A DNA stretch of 64,000 nt from the NCBI RefSeq assembly GCF_029436685.1, contig NZ_JAROCY010000014.1, forward strand, positions 62,001 through 126,000. Direction: 5' to 3'. The notes beneath the pieces were generated by a model. That model made no database searches and had not been told where the DNA came from. It was given only the letters and a program-made list of their open reading frames with translations. Each line of letters begins with the position of its first letter. Positions within the stretch are counted from its first letter, which is position 1. Position numbers and translations under genes: made by a program. This DNA comes from Novosphingobium cyanobacteriorum. GTDB lineage: Bacteria; Pseudomonadota; Alphaproteobacteria; Sphingomonadales; Sphingomonadaceae. Positions 16,739 to 25,098 of the stretch are shown piece after piece.

Positions 16739-18862
16739 ATGCGGATGAAGCTTATTGGCATTCTGGGTGCGGCATCGGCGCTGGCGCTTGCCGTGACGGC
16801 CTGCGGTCTTGGCAACGGGGGTGCGGCCACGGGGGCGGCGCAGGCCGGGGTGACAGACGCCCTCATCCAGACCCCGCCGGACGAGGAATGGCTGAGCTAT
16901 GGCCGCGATTATGGCGAGCAGCGCTTCTCTCCGCTGACGATCCTGACCGATCAGAACGTGGGCCAGCTCGGCCTCGCCTGGTTCAGCGATCTCGACACCG
17001 CCCGGGGGCAGGAAGCGACGCCGCTGGTCCACAATGGCGTGCTCTATGTCTCCACCGCCTGGTCCATGGTCAAGGCGTTCGATGCGGCCTCGGGCAAGCC
17101 ACTGTGGGCCTATGATCCCAAGGTGCCGCGCGAAACCCTGGTGCGCGCCTGCTGCGATGCGGTGAACCGTGGCGTCGCGCTCTATGGTGACAAGGTCTAT
17201 GTCGGCACGCTTGATGGCCGGCTCGTCGCGCTGGACCAGAAGACCGGCAAGGTCGTGTTTGAAAAGACCGTGGTCCCCAATCAGGAGGACTACACCATCA
17301 CCGGCGCGCCGCGCATCGTGAAGGGCCGGGTGATCATCGGCGCCAGCGGCGCGGAGTACAAGGCGCGTGGCTATATCGCCGCCTATGACACGCAGACCGG
17401 CGCGGAAGTGTGGAAGTTCCACACCGTGCCTGGCAATCCGAAGGACGGCTTCGAAAACAAGGCGATGGAAGCCGCTGCCAAGACCTGGGGCGGGGAATGG
17501 TGGAAACTGGGCGGTGGCGGCACCGTGTGGGATTCGATCACCTATGACGTCGCCAACAACCTGATCCTTTTCGGAACGGGCAATGCCGAGCCGTGGAACC
17601 CGGCCGCTGCGGGCCGTTCGGGAGACAGCCTCTACACCTCGTCGATCGTGGCGGTGAATGCCGACACCGGCGCATACGCCTGGCACTTCCAGGAAACGCC
17701 CGAGGATCGCTGGGACTTCGACAGCGACGCCCAGATCACCCTGGCCGACATCAAGATCAACGGCCAGATGCAGCACGTGGCGATCCACGCGCCCAAGAAC
17801 GGCCACGTCTATGTGCTCGACGCCAAGACCGGCAAGTTCCTGTCGGCCAAGCCGTTCGTGCCGGTGAACTGGGCCAAGTCGATCGATCCCGTCACCGGCA
17901 GGCCCGACATCAACCCCGATGCGCGCTATGAAAAGACCGGAAAGCCGTTTATCAGCCTGCCCGGCGCGGGCGGCGCGCATTCGTGGCAGCCGCAAAGCTT
18001 CAGCCCCAGAACCGGCCTGCTCTATATCCCCGCCAACATCGCCGCCTTCCCCTATATGGCGGCAAAGGACTGGCAGCCTTCGTCGATCGGTTTCCAGACC
18101 GCGCTGGATGGCTTTGCCACGGCCATGCCGGCGGACAAGGGTGCGCGTGATGGGGCGATGAAGGCCACCACCGGCGCGCTGATCGCGTGGGACGTGGCCG
18201 CCGGCAAGGAAGCATGGCGCGTTGACCAGGTTTCGCCGTGGAACGGCGGCATCCTCTCGACGGCGGGCAATCTCGTTTTCCAGGGCAATGCGCAGGGCCA
18301 GTTCCTGGCCTTCAGCGCGGACAGGGGCCAGAAGCTCTGGTCTTTCCCGGTGCAGACCGGGGTGATCGCCGCGCCCATGACCTATTCGATCAATGGCGAA
18401 CAGTATGTCGCCGTGCTGGCCGGTTGGGGCGGGGTGTGGGATGTCGCCACCGGCATCCTCGCGCACAAGGGCGGGGCACAACGCAACATCAGCCGCCTGC
18501 TGGTGTTCAAACTGGGCGCCAAGGGCCAACTGCCCGCACCGCCGGCGCCGAACAAGATGGTGCTCGATCCGCCGCCGGTTTCGGGCACGCCCGAACAGAT
18601 CGCCAGGGGGGGTGACCTCTATGGCCGGTACTGCAACGTCTGCCACGGCGATGCTGCGGTGGCGGGCGGGCTGAACCCTGATCTGCGTCATTCGGGCGCA
18701 ATCAATTCGCCCGAAGGCATCAAGACGGTTGTGATCGATGGCGCCCTGCACGAGAACGGCATGGTCTCGTTCAAGTCGGCCCTGAAGCCGGATGATGTCG
18801 AGGCAATCCGGCTTTACCTGATCAAGCGGGCGAACGAGGACAAGGCGCTGGAAGGCCGCTGA
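16739..18862 (+). CDS. PQQ-dependent alcohol dehydrogenase with C-terminal cytochrome c domain (lipoprotein)
   Basis: Quinohaemoprotein of 707 residues. An eight-bladed propeller with repeated tryptophan-docking segments (for example LAGWGGVWDVATG) binds PQQ. Vicinal cysteines Cys138-Cys139 (RACCDAV) form the disulfide typical of PQQ alcohol dehydrogenases. A cytochrome c domain carries C632-N-V-C635-H636. The N-terminus has a lipoprotein signal ending VTAC, so the enzyme is probably anchored to a membrane rather than free in the periplasm. It would oxidise an alcohol to an aldehyde and feed electrons through haem to the respiratory chain. GGAGAGG precedes ATG 16739; ATG 16745 is also possible. 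It sits between a CoA ligase and an aldehyde dehydrogenase gene. Confidence 0.92.
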   Translation: MRMKLIGILGAASALALAVTACGLGNGGAATGAAQAGVTDALIQTPPDEEWLSYGRDYGEQRFSPLTILTDQNVGQLGLAWFSDLDTARGQEATPLVHNGVLYVSTAWSMVKAFDAASGKPLWAYDPKVPRETLVRACCDAVNRGVALYGDKVYVGTLDGRLVALDQKTGKVVFEKTVVPNQEDYTITGAPRIVKGRVIIGASGAEYKARGYIAAYDTQTGAEVWKFHTVPGNPKDGFENKAMEAAAKTWGGEWWKLGGGGTVWDSITYDVANNLILFGTGNAEPWNPAAAGRSGDSLYTSSIVAVNADTGAYAWHFQETPEDRWDFDSDAQITLADIKINGQMQHVAIHAPKNGHVYVLDAKTGKFLSAKPFVPVNWAKSIDPVTGRPDINPDARYEKTGKPFISLPGAGGAHSWQPQSFSPRTGLLYIPANIAAFPYMAAKDWQPSSIGFQTALDGFATAMPADKGARDGAMKATTGALIAWDVAAGKEAWRVDQVSPWNGGILSTAGNLVFQGNAQGQFLAFSADRGQKLWSFPVQTGVIAAPMTYSINGEQYVAVLAGWGGVWDVATGILAHKGGAQRNISRLLVFKLGAKGQLPAPPAPNKMVLDPPPVSGTPEQIARGGDLYGRYCNVCHGDAAVAGGLNPDLRHSGAINSPEGIKTVVIDGALHENGMVSFKSALKPDDVEAIRLYLIKRANEDKALEGR

Positions 18863-18875
18863 GAAGATTGCTATA

Positions 18876-18890
18876 TGATAGAGTAATCAT
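18876..18890 (+). promoter_or_regulatory. Operator- or -10-like site before the aldehyde dehydrogenase gene
   Basis: TGATAGAGTAATCA matches 11 of 14 bases of the site at 12574 (TGATAGAACAATAA). It also lies in an inverted repeat ATGAT-N6-ATCAT (18875-18890). It ends 18 bases before the ATG and just before the ribosome-binding site. It could be a shared operator or part of a -10 region. Confidence 0.35.
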
Positions 18891-18907
18891 AACCTGTGGA
18901 GAGTTTC

Positions 18908-20332
18908 ATGACGCAGCTTTACCCCAATCTCATCAATGGCGAGCTGGTCACTACCGAGGCTACGCTCGATGTGATCAATCCCGCAAATGAACAGGTCATC
19001 GCGCAGGTTCCCGCCTGTGGTGCAGCCGAACTGGACCGCGCCGTGGCCGCTGCGCGCGCTGCGTTCAAGACCTGGTCCAAGACCCCGGTCGATGATCGCC
19101 GTGCCGTGATTCGCGCCATGGCCTCCGCCATCGAGGCGAACTTCGAGGAGTTCTATCGCCTGCTCACCAGCGAGCAGGGCAAGCCCCACCACCAGGCGCA
19201 GAACGAGATCGGCGCCTGCATCGGCGTGATGAACGCGCAGTCCACGCTGACCCTGGAAGAAACGATCAACGAAGACAGCGACACGCGTCTCAGCCGCACG
19301 CGCCGCGTGCCGGTGGGCGTGGTCGCGGGCATCGTGCCGTGGAACTTCCCGATCCTGATGGCGGTGCAGAAGATCGCGCCGGCGATCCTTTCGGGCTGCA
19401 CCATCGTGCTCAAGCCTTCGCCGTTCACGCCGCTTACCGCGCTCAAGTTTGCCGAGCTGATCAAGGACATCGTGCCCGCGGGCGTGGTGAACATCATCAC
19501 CGGCGAAGACGCGCTGGGCCCGATGATGACCTCGCACCCGGATATCGACAAGATCACCTTCACCGGCTCCACCGCCACCGGCAAGCGCATCATGGAAGGC
19601 GCGTCGAAGGACCTCAAGCGCATCACGCTGGAACTGGGCGGCAACGACGCTTCGATCGTGCTGCCCGATGCCGACGTGGAAAAGGTGGCCGAGCAGCTGT
19701 TCTGGTCGAGCTTCACCAATGCCGGCCAGATCTGCGTGGCGGCCAAGCGCGTCTACATCCATGAGGACATCTACGACGATCTGTCGAAGGCGATTGCCGA
19801 ATACGCCAAGACCGTGAAGGTGGGCGATGGGTCCGAACAGGGCACCGGCGTGGGGCCGATCCAGAACAAGAAGCAGTTCGAACGCGTGTGCGAACTGATC
19901 CAGGACGCCAAGGATAACGGCTACAAGTTCCTCGTCGGCGGCGATGTCGATCCTTCGGGTTCGGGCTACTACGTGCCGATCACCATTCTTGACAATCCGC
20001 CCGAGGACGCGCGCATCGTGGCCGAGGAACAGTTCGGCCCGGTCATGCCGCTGATGAAGTTCTCGAGCGATGACGAGGTCATCGCCCGCGCCAACAACTC
20101 GGACTATGGCCTGGCCGGTGCGGTGTGGACCAAGGACACCGAGCGCGGCGTGAAGATCGCCGAGCAGCTCGAAACCGGCACGGTGTGGATCAACGAGTTC
20201 CTGCACCTTTCGCCCTTTGCGCCTTTCGGCGGGCACAAGCAGTCCGGCTTCGGCGCAGAATACGGCATCGAGGGCCTGAAGGAGTTCACCTACAGCCAGG
20301 TGATCACCGTCAAGAAGGACGCTCTGGTCTGA
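18908..20332 (+). CDS. NAD(P)+-dependent aldehyde dehydrogenase
   Basis: Aldehyde dehydrogenase superfamily, 474 residues. The catalytic cysteine is Cys276 (GQICVAA) and the general base Glu242 (ELGGND). The nucleotide-binding segment FTGSTATGK and the catalytic Asn in VPWNFP are also present. It would turn an aldehyde, possibly 4-hydroxybenzaldehyde, vanillin or the product of the PQQ dehydrogenase, into the acid. The ATG at 18908 follows TGGAGAG by 4 bases; a GTG at 18896 would overlap that site. An amidohydrolase gene follows after 79 bases. Confidence 0.93.
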   Translation: MTQLYPNLINGELVTTEATLDVINPANEQVIAQVPACGAAELDRAVAAARAAFKTWSKTPVDDRRAVIRAMASAIEANFEEFYRLLTSEQGKPHHQAQNEIGACIGVMNAQSTLTLEETINEDSDTRLSRTRRVPVGVVAGIVPWNFPILMAVQKIAPAILSGCTIVLKPSPFTPLTALKFAELIKDIVPAGVVNIITGEDALGPMMTSHPDIDKITFTGSTATGKRIMEGASKDLKRITLELGGNDASIVLPDADVEKVAEQLFWSSFTNAGQICVAAKRVYIHEDIYDDLSKAIAEYAKTVKVGDGSEQGTGVGPIQNKKQFERVCELIQDAKDNGYKFLVGGDVDPSGSGYYVPITILDNPPEDARIVAEEQFGPVMPLMKFSSDDEVIARANNSDYGLAGAVWTKDTERGVKIAEQLETGTVWINEFLHLSPFAPFGGHKQSGFGAEYGIEGLKEFTYSQVITVKKDALV

Positions 20333-20411
20333 TCCCCGCCTGATTATCGCGGCAGCCTCGCTGAATGATGGCGGGGCTGCTGCGATCCTGCACAACCGAA
20401 GGAATGAACCG

Positions 20412-21284
20412 GTGCCCATCGACCTGTCCAAGATCAAGGCGATCGACGTCCACGTCCATGCGGAGGTCTCGTGCCATGATCCCGAAGACCCGGTGATGGG
20501 CCAGTTCTTCGATGCGGCCAGCGCCTATTTCAAGGCCCCGCGTGAACGGCCCAAGATGCCGGAGATCGTTGAGATCTACCGCGAACAGCAGATCGCCTTC
20601 TGCATGTTCACCGTGGACTGCGAAAGCGGCATCGGCGCCAAGCGCGTGTCGAACTACGAAGTCGCCGAAATGGCGCTGAAGAATGATGACATCTGCATGG
20701 CCTTCGCCTCGATTGACCCGCACAAGGGCAAGTTCGGCGCGCGCGAGGCGCGAGACCTGATCGAGAACTATGGGGTCAAGGGCTTCAAGTTCCACCACAT
20801 CATGCAGAACATCCACCCCGCGGAAAAGGTGGGGTATGCGATCTATGAGGTGATCAACGAATACAAGCTGCCCGCCATCTTCCACACCGGCCATTCGGGC
20901 ATGGGCACGGGGATGAAGGGCGGCGGCGGCGTGCGGCTGAAGTATGGCCAGCCCATGCTGGTGGACGACGTGGCCGCCGATTTCCCCGACATGAAGGTGA
21001 TCCTTGCCCACCCGTCATGGCCGTGGGTGGATGAAAGCCTGTCCATGGCCCTGCACAAGGACAACGTCTTCATCGATCTGTCTGGCTGGAGCCCGAAGTA
21101 TTTCGCGCCGCAGATCATCCAGTATGCCAACACGCAGCTGCGCAAGAAGATGCTGTTCGGGTCGGATTTCCCGCTGATCCACCCGCAGAAGTGGATCGAT
21201 GCCGCGCTGCAGGTGGGCTTCAAGGAAGAAGTCCTGCCCGGCATCATGAAGGACAACGCCGCGCGCGTGCTCGGGCTGGCCTGA
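20412..21284 (+). CDS. Amidohydrolase-2 family protein (decarboxylase/hydratase type)
   Basis: A 290-residue TIM-barrel metal enzyme. The N-terminal metal motif is DVHVHAE, further barrel ligands lie in FHTGHSG and LAHPSWPW, and the last-strand aspartate is in FGSDFP. In aromatic catabolism this family includes 5-carboxyvanillate and gamma-resorcylate decarboxylases and 4-oxalomesaconate hydratase. That fits the surrounding genes, but I cannot choose between them. GTG start, with AAGGA about 8 bases upstream; an ATG at 20404 is in another frame. A phosphatase-like gene follows 4 bases after the stop. Confidence 0.85.
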   Translation: MPIDLSKIKAIDVHVHAEVSCHDPEDPVMGQFFDAASAYFKAPRERPKMPEIVEIYREQQIAFCMFTVDCESGIGAKRVSNYEVAEMALKNDDICMAFASIDPHKGKFGAREARDLIENYGVKGFKFHHIMQNIHPAEKVGYAIYEVINEYKLPAIFHTGHSGMGTGMKGGGGVRLKYGQPMLVDDVAADFPDMKVILAHPSWPWVDESLSMALHKDNVFIDLSGWSPKYFAPQIIQYANTQLRKKMLFGSDFPLIHPQKWIDAALQVGFKEEVLPGIMKDNAARVLGLA

Positions 21285-21288
21285 TTCC

Positions 21289-21753
21289 ATGGCCAGTGAT
21301 CCGGCCGATATCCGGGCGTGGCAGCGGCTCGACAGCCAGACCACCACGTCCGGCCGGATCGAGGAAAAGGACGTGGCGCGCCTTGCCGCCATCGGTGTGC
21401 GCCATGTCGTCAACCTTGCGCTGGAAACCCATCCCGAGGCGCTGGCGGAAGAGGGGGCGAAGCTAGCCGCGCATGGCATTGCCTACACCCACATCCCCGT
21501 GCCGTTTGACGCGCCGGGCGAGGACCACTTCGCAGCCTTTGCCGCAGCGGTGGAGCAGGGGCCGCATCCGGTCCACGTCCACTGCATCATGAACTGGCGC
21601 GTCTCCGCCTTCTTCTATCGCCTCAACCGTGACAGGCGCGGCATGCCCGAAGCGCAGGCTCGCGCGCTGATGGAGCGGCAGTGGTCCCCCGATGGCAAGG
21701 ACCGGCCCGAGGCGGCGGTGTGGGCTGACTTCATCGCAAGGAAACCGGCGTGA
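21289..21753 (+). CDS. DUF442/dual-specificity-phosphatase-like protein
   Basis: A 154-residue protein with a cysteine-phosphatase-like fold. It begins SGRIEEKDVARLAAIGVRHVVNL and has the loop VHCIMNWRVSAFFYR. The Cys-to-Arg spacing is four residues (C-I-M-N-W-R), as in DUF442 proteins, whereas classical tyrosine phosphatases have five; the usual loop glycine is replaced by Asn. It may be a divergent phosphatase or a related sulfur/persulfide enzyme. It lies tightly between the amidohydrolase and SDR genes and overlaps the latter by 4 bases, so it is probably part of the catabolic operon. Function unknown. Confidence 0.72.
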   Translation: MASDPADIRAWQRLDSQTTTSGRIEEKDVARLAAIGVRHVVNLALETHPEALAEEGAKLAAHGIAYTHIPVPFDAPGEDHFAAFAAAVEQGPHPVHVHCIMNWRVSAFFYRLNRDRRGMPEAQARALMERQWSPDGKDRPEAAVWADFIARKPA

Positions 21754-22499
21754 CCGATCTTTCCGGCAAGCACATTGTCATCACCGGCGCCTCCTCCGGC
21801 ATCGGCCGCGCCACTGCCGCGATATGCCGCCAGGCCGGCGCGCGGCTCACCCTGATCGCCCGGCGTGCCGCGCTGCTTGAACAGGCTGCGCAGGATCTGG
21901 GCGGCGGCACCGCCTTTGCCGCAGCCGATGTGGCCGACAAGGCGGCGCTGCAGGCCGCGCTGGATCATGCGGTTGCCACCCATGGTGCGATCGATGGCCT
22001 GTTCCTCAACGCCGGCATCGGCGGCACGTTCGCCCCGGTTGAGCACTACCCTGACGAGGCGTTCGACGCCGTGATTACGGTCAATCTCAAGGGCGTTTTC
22101 TGGGCAATCCAGCACGTGCTGCCCGCGATGAAGGCGCGCGGCAGCGGCGCCATCCTCGTCACCGGCAGCCTCGCCAGCGAACGCGGCCTGCCGATGAACG
22201 CCGGCTATGTCGCCAGCAAGCACGCGGTGCTCGGCCTGTCGCGCGCCGTGGCGAACGAAGCGGCCGAACACGGCGTGCGCTGCAACTGCATCGTCCCCGG
22301 CCTGATCGAAACGCCGTTGCTGGAAAGCCTCCCGCCCGAAGCCGCCTCGCAGATGGCAAAGGTTGTGCCACAGGGCCGCACCGGCCAGCCCGAGGAACTG
22401 GGCAAGGTCGCCGCCTTCCTCCTGTCCGACGCGGCCAGTCACGTCACCGGGCAGAGCTGGGCCGTCGATGGCGGCATGCTCGGCACCATGCGGGTCTGA
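21750..22499 (+). CDS. Short-chain dehydrogenase/reductase
   Basis: Classical SDR of 249 residues. The nucleotide-binding TGASSGIG is at residues 12-19, NAG in LNAGIGG follows, and the active site pairs the serine in VTGSLAS with Tyr153 and Lys157 (YVASK). The end GQSWAVDGGM is typical. It would interconvert an alcohol and a ketone with NAD(P)(H). The GTG start overlaps the preceding stop (GTGA). The substrate is not evident. Confidence 0.9.
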   Translation: MTDLSGKHIVITGASSGIGRATAAICRQAGARLTLIARRAALLEQAAQDLGGGTAFAAADVADKAALQAALDHAVATHGAIDGLFLNAGIGGTFAPVEHYPDEAFDAVITVNLKGVFWAIQHVLPAMKARGSGAILVTGSLASERGLPMNAGYVASKHAVLGLSRAVANEAAEHGVRCNCIVPGLIETPLLESLPPEAASQMAKVVPQGRTGQPEELGKVAAFLLSDAASHVTGQSWAVDGGMLGTMRV

Positions 22500-22503
22500 T
22501 CCG

Positions 22504-23244
22504 ATGGCCGGTTTCGTCCTCGTTCACGGGTCCTGGCATGGTGGCTGGTGCTTTGATCCGGTTGCGGAAATCCTGCGCGCGCGGGGCCACCTCGTCGATG
22601 CGCCGACGCTGCCCGGCATGGGCGGCACGGCACAGGAAATGGCGGCCGTCACGCTCGCCGGATGGGGTGATTTTGCTGCGCAGCATTGCCGCAGCATGAA
22701 GGATCGTCTGGGTGGCGGCCCGGTGGTGCTCGCCGGGCACAGCCGCGGCGGGCTGGTGGTCAGCACGGCGGCCGAACGCGATCCGGCCGCGATGGACGCG
22801 CTGGTCTATATCTGTGCGATGATGCTGCCCGATGGCCTTTCCCGCGCCGAATTCAAGCAGATGGAAGGCCCCAATCCCGCCTTCGATGCGATCATCCGCA
22901 AGGTTCACGATGGCGTGGCGACAGAGATCGATACCGCGCACGCGGGAGAGGTCTTCGCGCAGATTTCCCCGCCCGAAGCCGTCACCTCCGTGCTGCCGCG
23001 CCTGCTTGCCGAACCGCACGGGCCGCGCAGCGAAAAGATTCACGTCACGCCCGAACGCTGGGGCCGCTTGCCGCGCACCTATGTGGAATGCACGCAGGAC
23101 CGCACCATTCCCATAGCCAGCCAGCGCAAGATGCAGCAGTTCTCGCCCGGCGCGCGCGTGGTCACGCTCGATGCCGATCACAGCCCCTACCTGTCGCGCC
23201 CGGTGGAACTGGCCGATGCGCTGGAGGCGGCGATCCCGGCATAG
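22504..23244 (+). CDS. Alpha/beta hydrolase
   Basis: A 246-residue serine hydrolase. It opens with FVLVHGSWHGGWCF (oxyanion region), has the nucleophile elbow GHSRGG with Ser80, and ends near DADHSPYLSRP, which supplies the catalytic histidine. The family resembles small plant-type esterases and pyrethroid or aromatic-ester hydrolases. It begins 4 bases after the SDR stop and is followed 24 bases later by the dioxygenase gene. A second member of the same small family is encoded at 28537. Confidence 0.87.
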   Translation: MAGFVLVHGSWHGGWCFDPVAEILRARGHLVDAPTLPGMGGTAQEMAAVTLAGWGDFAAQHCRSMKDRLGGGPVVLAGHSRGGLVVSTAAERDPAAMDALVYICAMMLPDGLSRAEFKQMEGPNPAFDAIIRKVHDGVATEIDTAHAGEVFAQISPPEAVTSVLPRLLAEPHGPRSEKIHVTPERWGRLPRTYVECTQDRTIPIASQRKMQQFSPGARVVTLDADHSPYLSRPVELADALEAAIPA

Positions 23245-23268
23245 GTAAAAGGCAAGGAAGGGGGCAGG

Positions 23269-24171
23269 ATGCGCGAAGTCAGGCTCAGCCCGCAGGGCGA
23301 TTTCGACAATGCGGCGTGCAGCTATGCCCATATCGTCGCGCACCCGCTCACCGCTGCGATGGGGGCCGAGATCACCGGCGTGCGCCTCGGGCATGATCTG
23401 TCCGACGCCGCCTTTGATGAAATCCGCGATGCGCTCTGGCGGCACAAGATGGTGTTCCTGCGCGGCCAGCACCTTACGCACTCCGAACATGAAGCCTTCA
23501 GCGCCCGCTTCGGCCCCTTCGCGGTCGATGCCTATACGCAAGGCGTGGAGGGGCACCGCAATGTCCACCCGCTGATCAAGGAGGCGGACACCAAGACCAA
23601 GGCGCTGTTCGGCAGCGGCTGGCACACCGATTCCCCGTTCCTTGATGAACCGCCCTCGGTCACCATCCTGCGCGCGGTGCAGGTGCCGCCCTATGGTGGA
23701 GACACCACCTGGGCCGATACCCAGCTCGCCTGGCGGATGCTCAGCCCCACCATGCAGGCCATGCTGCGCCCGCTGAAGGTGCACATGTCGGCACAGGCGA
23801 ACGTCTATACGCAGGAAAAGATCAGCGGCAAACCGATGGCCTTCGCCACCGATGACCGCCGCACATCCGCGCTCAATGGCAACTTCCACCCGCTGGTGCG
23901 CACGCACCCCTTCACCGGCTTGCCCTCGCTCTATGTCGACGAAGTCTATGCCGTCGGCATCGAAGGGATGACCGAGGCGGAAAGCCGCCCCCTGCTCGAT
24001 TTTCTCACCCGCCACATCACCCAGGCCGGCTTCACCTGCCGCCTGCGCTGGGAACCGGGCATGATCGCGATGTGGGACAACCGCGCCGCGCTGCACCTCG
24101 CGCCGAACGATTACGATGGCTTCCGGCGCGAAATGTACCGCACGACCATGGCGGGCGAGCGGCCGGAATAA
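23269..24171 (+). CDS. TauD/TfdA-family Fe(II)/2-oxoglutarate dioxygenase
   Basis: A 300-residue non-haem iron oxygenase. The facial triad is visible as His119 and Asp121 (GWHTDSP) and His276 (ALHLAPND), with the 2-oxoglutarate-binding arginine in the following block FRREMYRTTM. Family members hydroxylate taurine, aryloxyacetates and alkyl sulfates. The substrate here is unknown; an ether or aryloxy compound would suit the neighbourhood. It ends the plus-strand operon, and a double hairpin follows. Confidence 0.88.
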   Translation: MREVRLSPQGDFDNAACSYAHIVAHPLTAAMGAEITGVRLGHDLSDAAFDEIRDALWRHKMVFLRGQHLTHSEHEAFSARFGPFAVDAYTQGVEGHRNVHPLIKEADTKTKALFGSGWHTDSPFLDEPPSVTILRAVQVPPYGGDTTWADTQLAWRMLSPTMQAMLRPLKVHMSAQANVYTQEKISGKPMAFATDDRRTSALNGNFHPLVRTHPFTGLPSLYVDEVYAVGIEGMTEAESRPLLDFLTRHITQAGFTCRLRWEPGMIAMWDNRAALHLAPNDYDGFRREMYRTTMAGERPE

Positions 24172-24201
24172 CTACCCTCCTTCCCCATGCGCCCCGAATA
24201 T

Positions 24202-24240
24202 CCTCCCCTGTAAGGGGAGGGGAACCACGCGAAGCGTGGT
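24202..24240. repeat. Double-hairpin intergenic repeat
   Basis: Two adjacent stems: CCTCCCCT/AGGGGAGG with loop GTA (24202-24220), and ACCACGC/GCGTGGT with loop GAA (24224-24240). It lies 30 bases after the dioxygenase stop. The composition is typical of multi-copy hairpin repeats of sphingomonad genomes; it may also terminate transcription. Confidence 0.55.
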
Positions 24241-24308
24241 GGAGGGGTAATGGCCAGCCACGTCGGCAACCGGTAAAGCAGTTTCGCATCCCAGCGCGGT
24301 GGGATCGG

Positions 24309-24572
24309 TCAGCGCCGGCGAGACCTGTGCCGGATCACAGCCATCCACACCGCACTGATTGATATCGCAACGGGGGAAAGCAGTTCCAGCCACCCCGTCC
24401 GCACCGCATGGCCCGGGCTTACGCAGCAGACCCCGCTCCCATCGGGCACAGGCGGTGCCCAATCCGCTGCAAGTGGCGTGTGAAATTCCCCCTGCATGAT
24501 CAGCGGAATGGCCACGGCTGCACCCACCGTCAGCAAAGTGGGCAAAGCTGCGATCCAGTAAGTCCGCCGCAT
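24309..24572 (-). CDS. Hypothetical two-helix membrane protein
   Basis: An 87-residue frame from ATG 24572 with two hydrophobic stretches, YWIAALPTLLTVGAAVAIPL near the N-terminus and LLSPVAISISAVWMAVI near the C-terminus, and a basic end. A longer frame to 24629 would translate a DNA repeat and is rejected. No family is recognised and there is no clear ribosome-binding site, so it may not be a gene. Confidence 0.4.
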   Translation of the reverse strand: MRRTYWIAALPTLLTVGAAVAIPLIMQGEFHTPLAADWAPPVPDGSGVCCVSPGHAVRTGWLELLSPVAISISAVWMAVIRHRSRRR

Positions 24573-24596
24573 TGATGACGTCCTTGCATCTTCATC

Positions 24597-24616
24597 ATTC
24601 CCGCGAAGGCGGGAAT
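24597..24616. repeat. Short palindromic repeat unit
   Basis: ATTCCCGC-GAAG-GCGGGAAT is a perfect 8-bp stem with a tetraloop, in the gap upstream of the hypothetical membrane protein and downstream of the VOC gene. It is a widespread intergenic repeat type in proteobacteria. Confidence 0.5.
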
Positions 24617-24640
24617 CCCGAGTGGGCAACTGCTACGCCC

Positions 24641-25042
24641 TCAATCCCCGAAGAAATTCAGTTCCAGCAGCACGTTGTTGGGATCGCTCACGAAGATCTG
24701 GCGCAGGCCGATGGCCTCCACGGTGTTGACCTGGAAGGGCGTGCCGAGTGCGCCGACGCGTTCCATCAGTTCGTCATAGCCCGAGCAGTTGAGCGCGACG
24801 TGGTGGACGGCGCCGGTCAGGGCGCCGGGTTCGACATGGCGATCGAACGTTCGGGGACAGTCGACCGAGTTGATGTGGATGATCGCCTTGCCGCCGGCGT
24901 CGTACATCCACTGCGCATTCTGCGGCGTCAGGGGGGGCGGTGCGTCGCGGCGCTCAAGGTTCAGCAGCGCCTTGTAGAACTCGGCGGTTTCGTCGAGCCT
25001 GTCGGTGATCACGTTCACGTGATCGAGCCAGTTCACCTGCAT
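24641..25042 (-). CDS. VOC (glyoxalase/extradiol dioxygenase fold) family protein
   Basis: A 133-residue single-domain VOC protein. Likely metal ligands are the histidine in WLDHVNV, the histidine pair in AVHHVALN and the glutamate in VLLELNFF. The family includes glyoxalases, epimerases and small extradiol-type dioxygenases. ATG 25042 is chosen because GGAGAG precedes it by 5 bases; ATG 25054 overlaps that site. It lies downstream of purU on the same strand, 56 bases on, and may be co-transcribed. Confidence 0.82.
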   Translation of the reverse strand: MQVNWLDHVNVITDRLDETAEFYKALLNLERRDAPPPLTPQNAQWMYDAGGKAIIHINSVDCPRTFDRHVEPGALTGAVHHVALNCSGYDELMERVGALGTPFQVNTVEAIGLRQIFVSDPNNVLLELNFFGD

Positions 25043-25098
25043 CGCACTCTCCATTGCTGATTGCTCTCTCCCCGTCCGGGGAGAGAGCAAGCTGCCAA

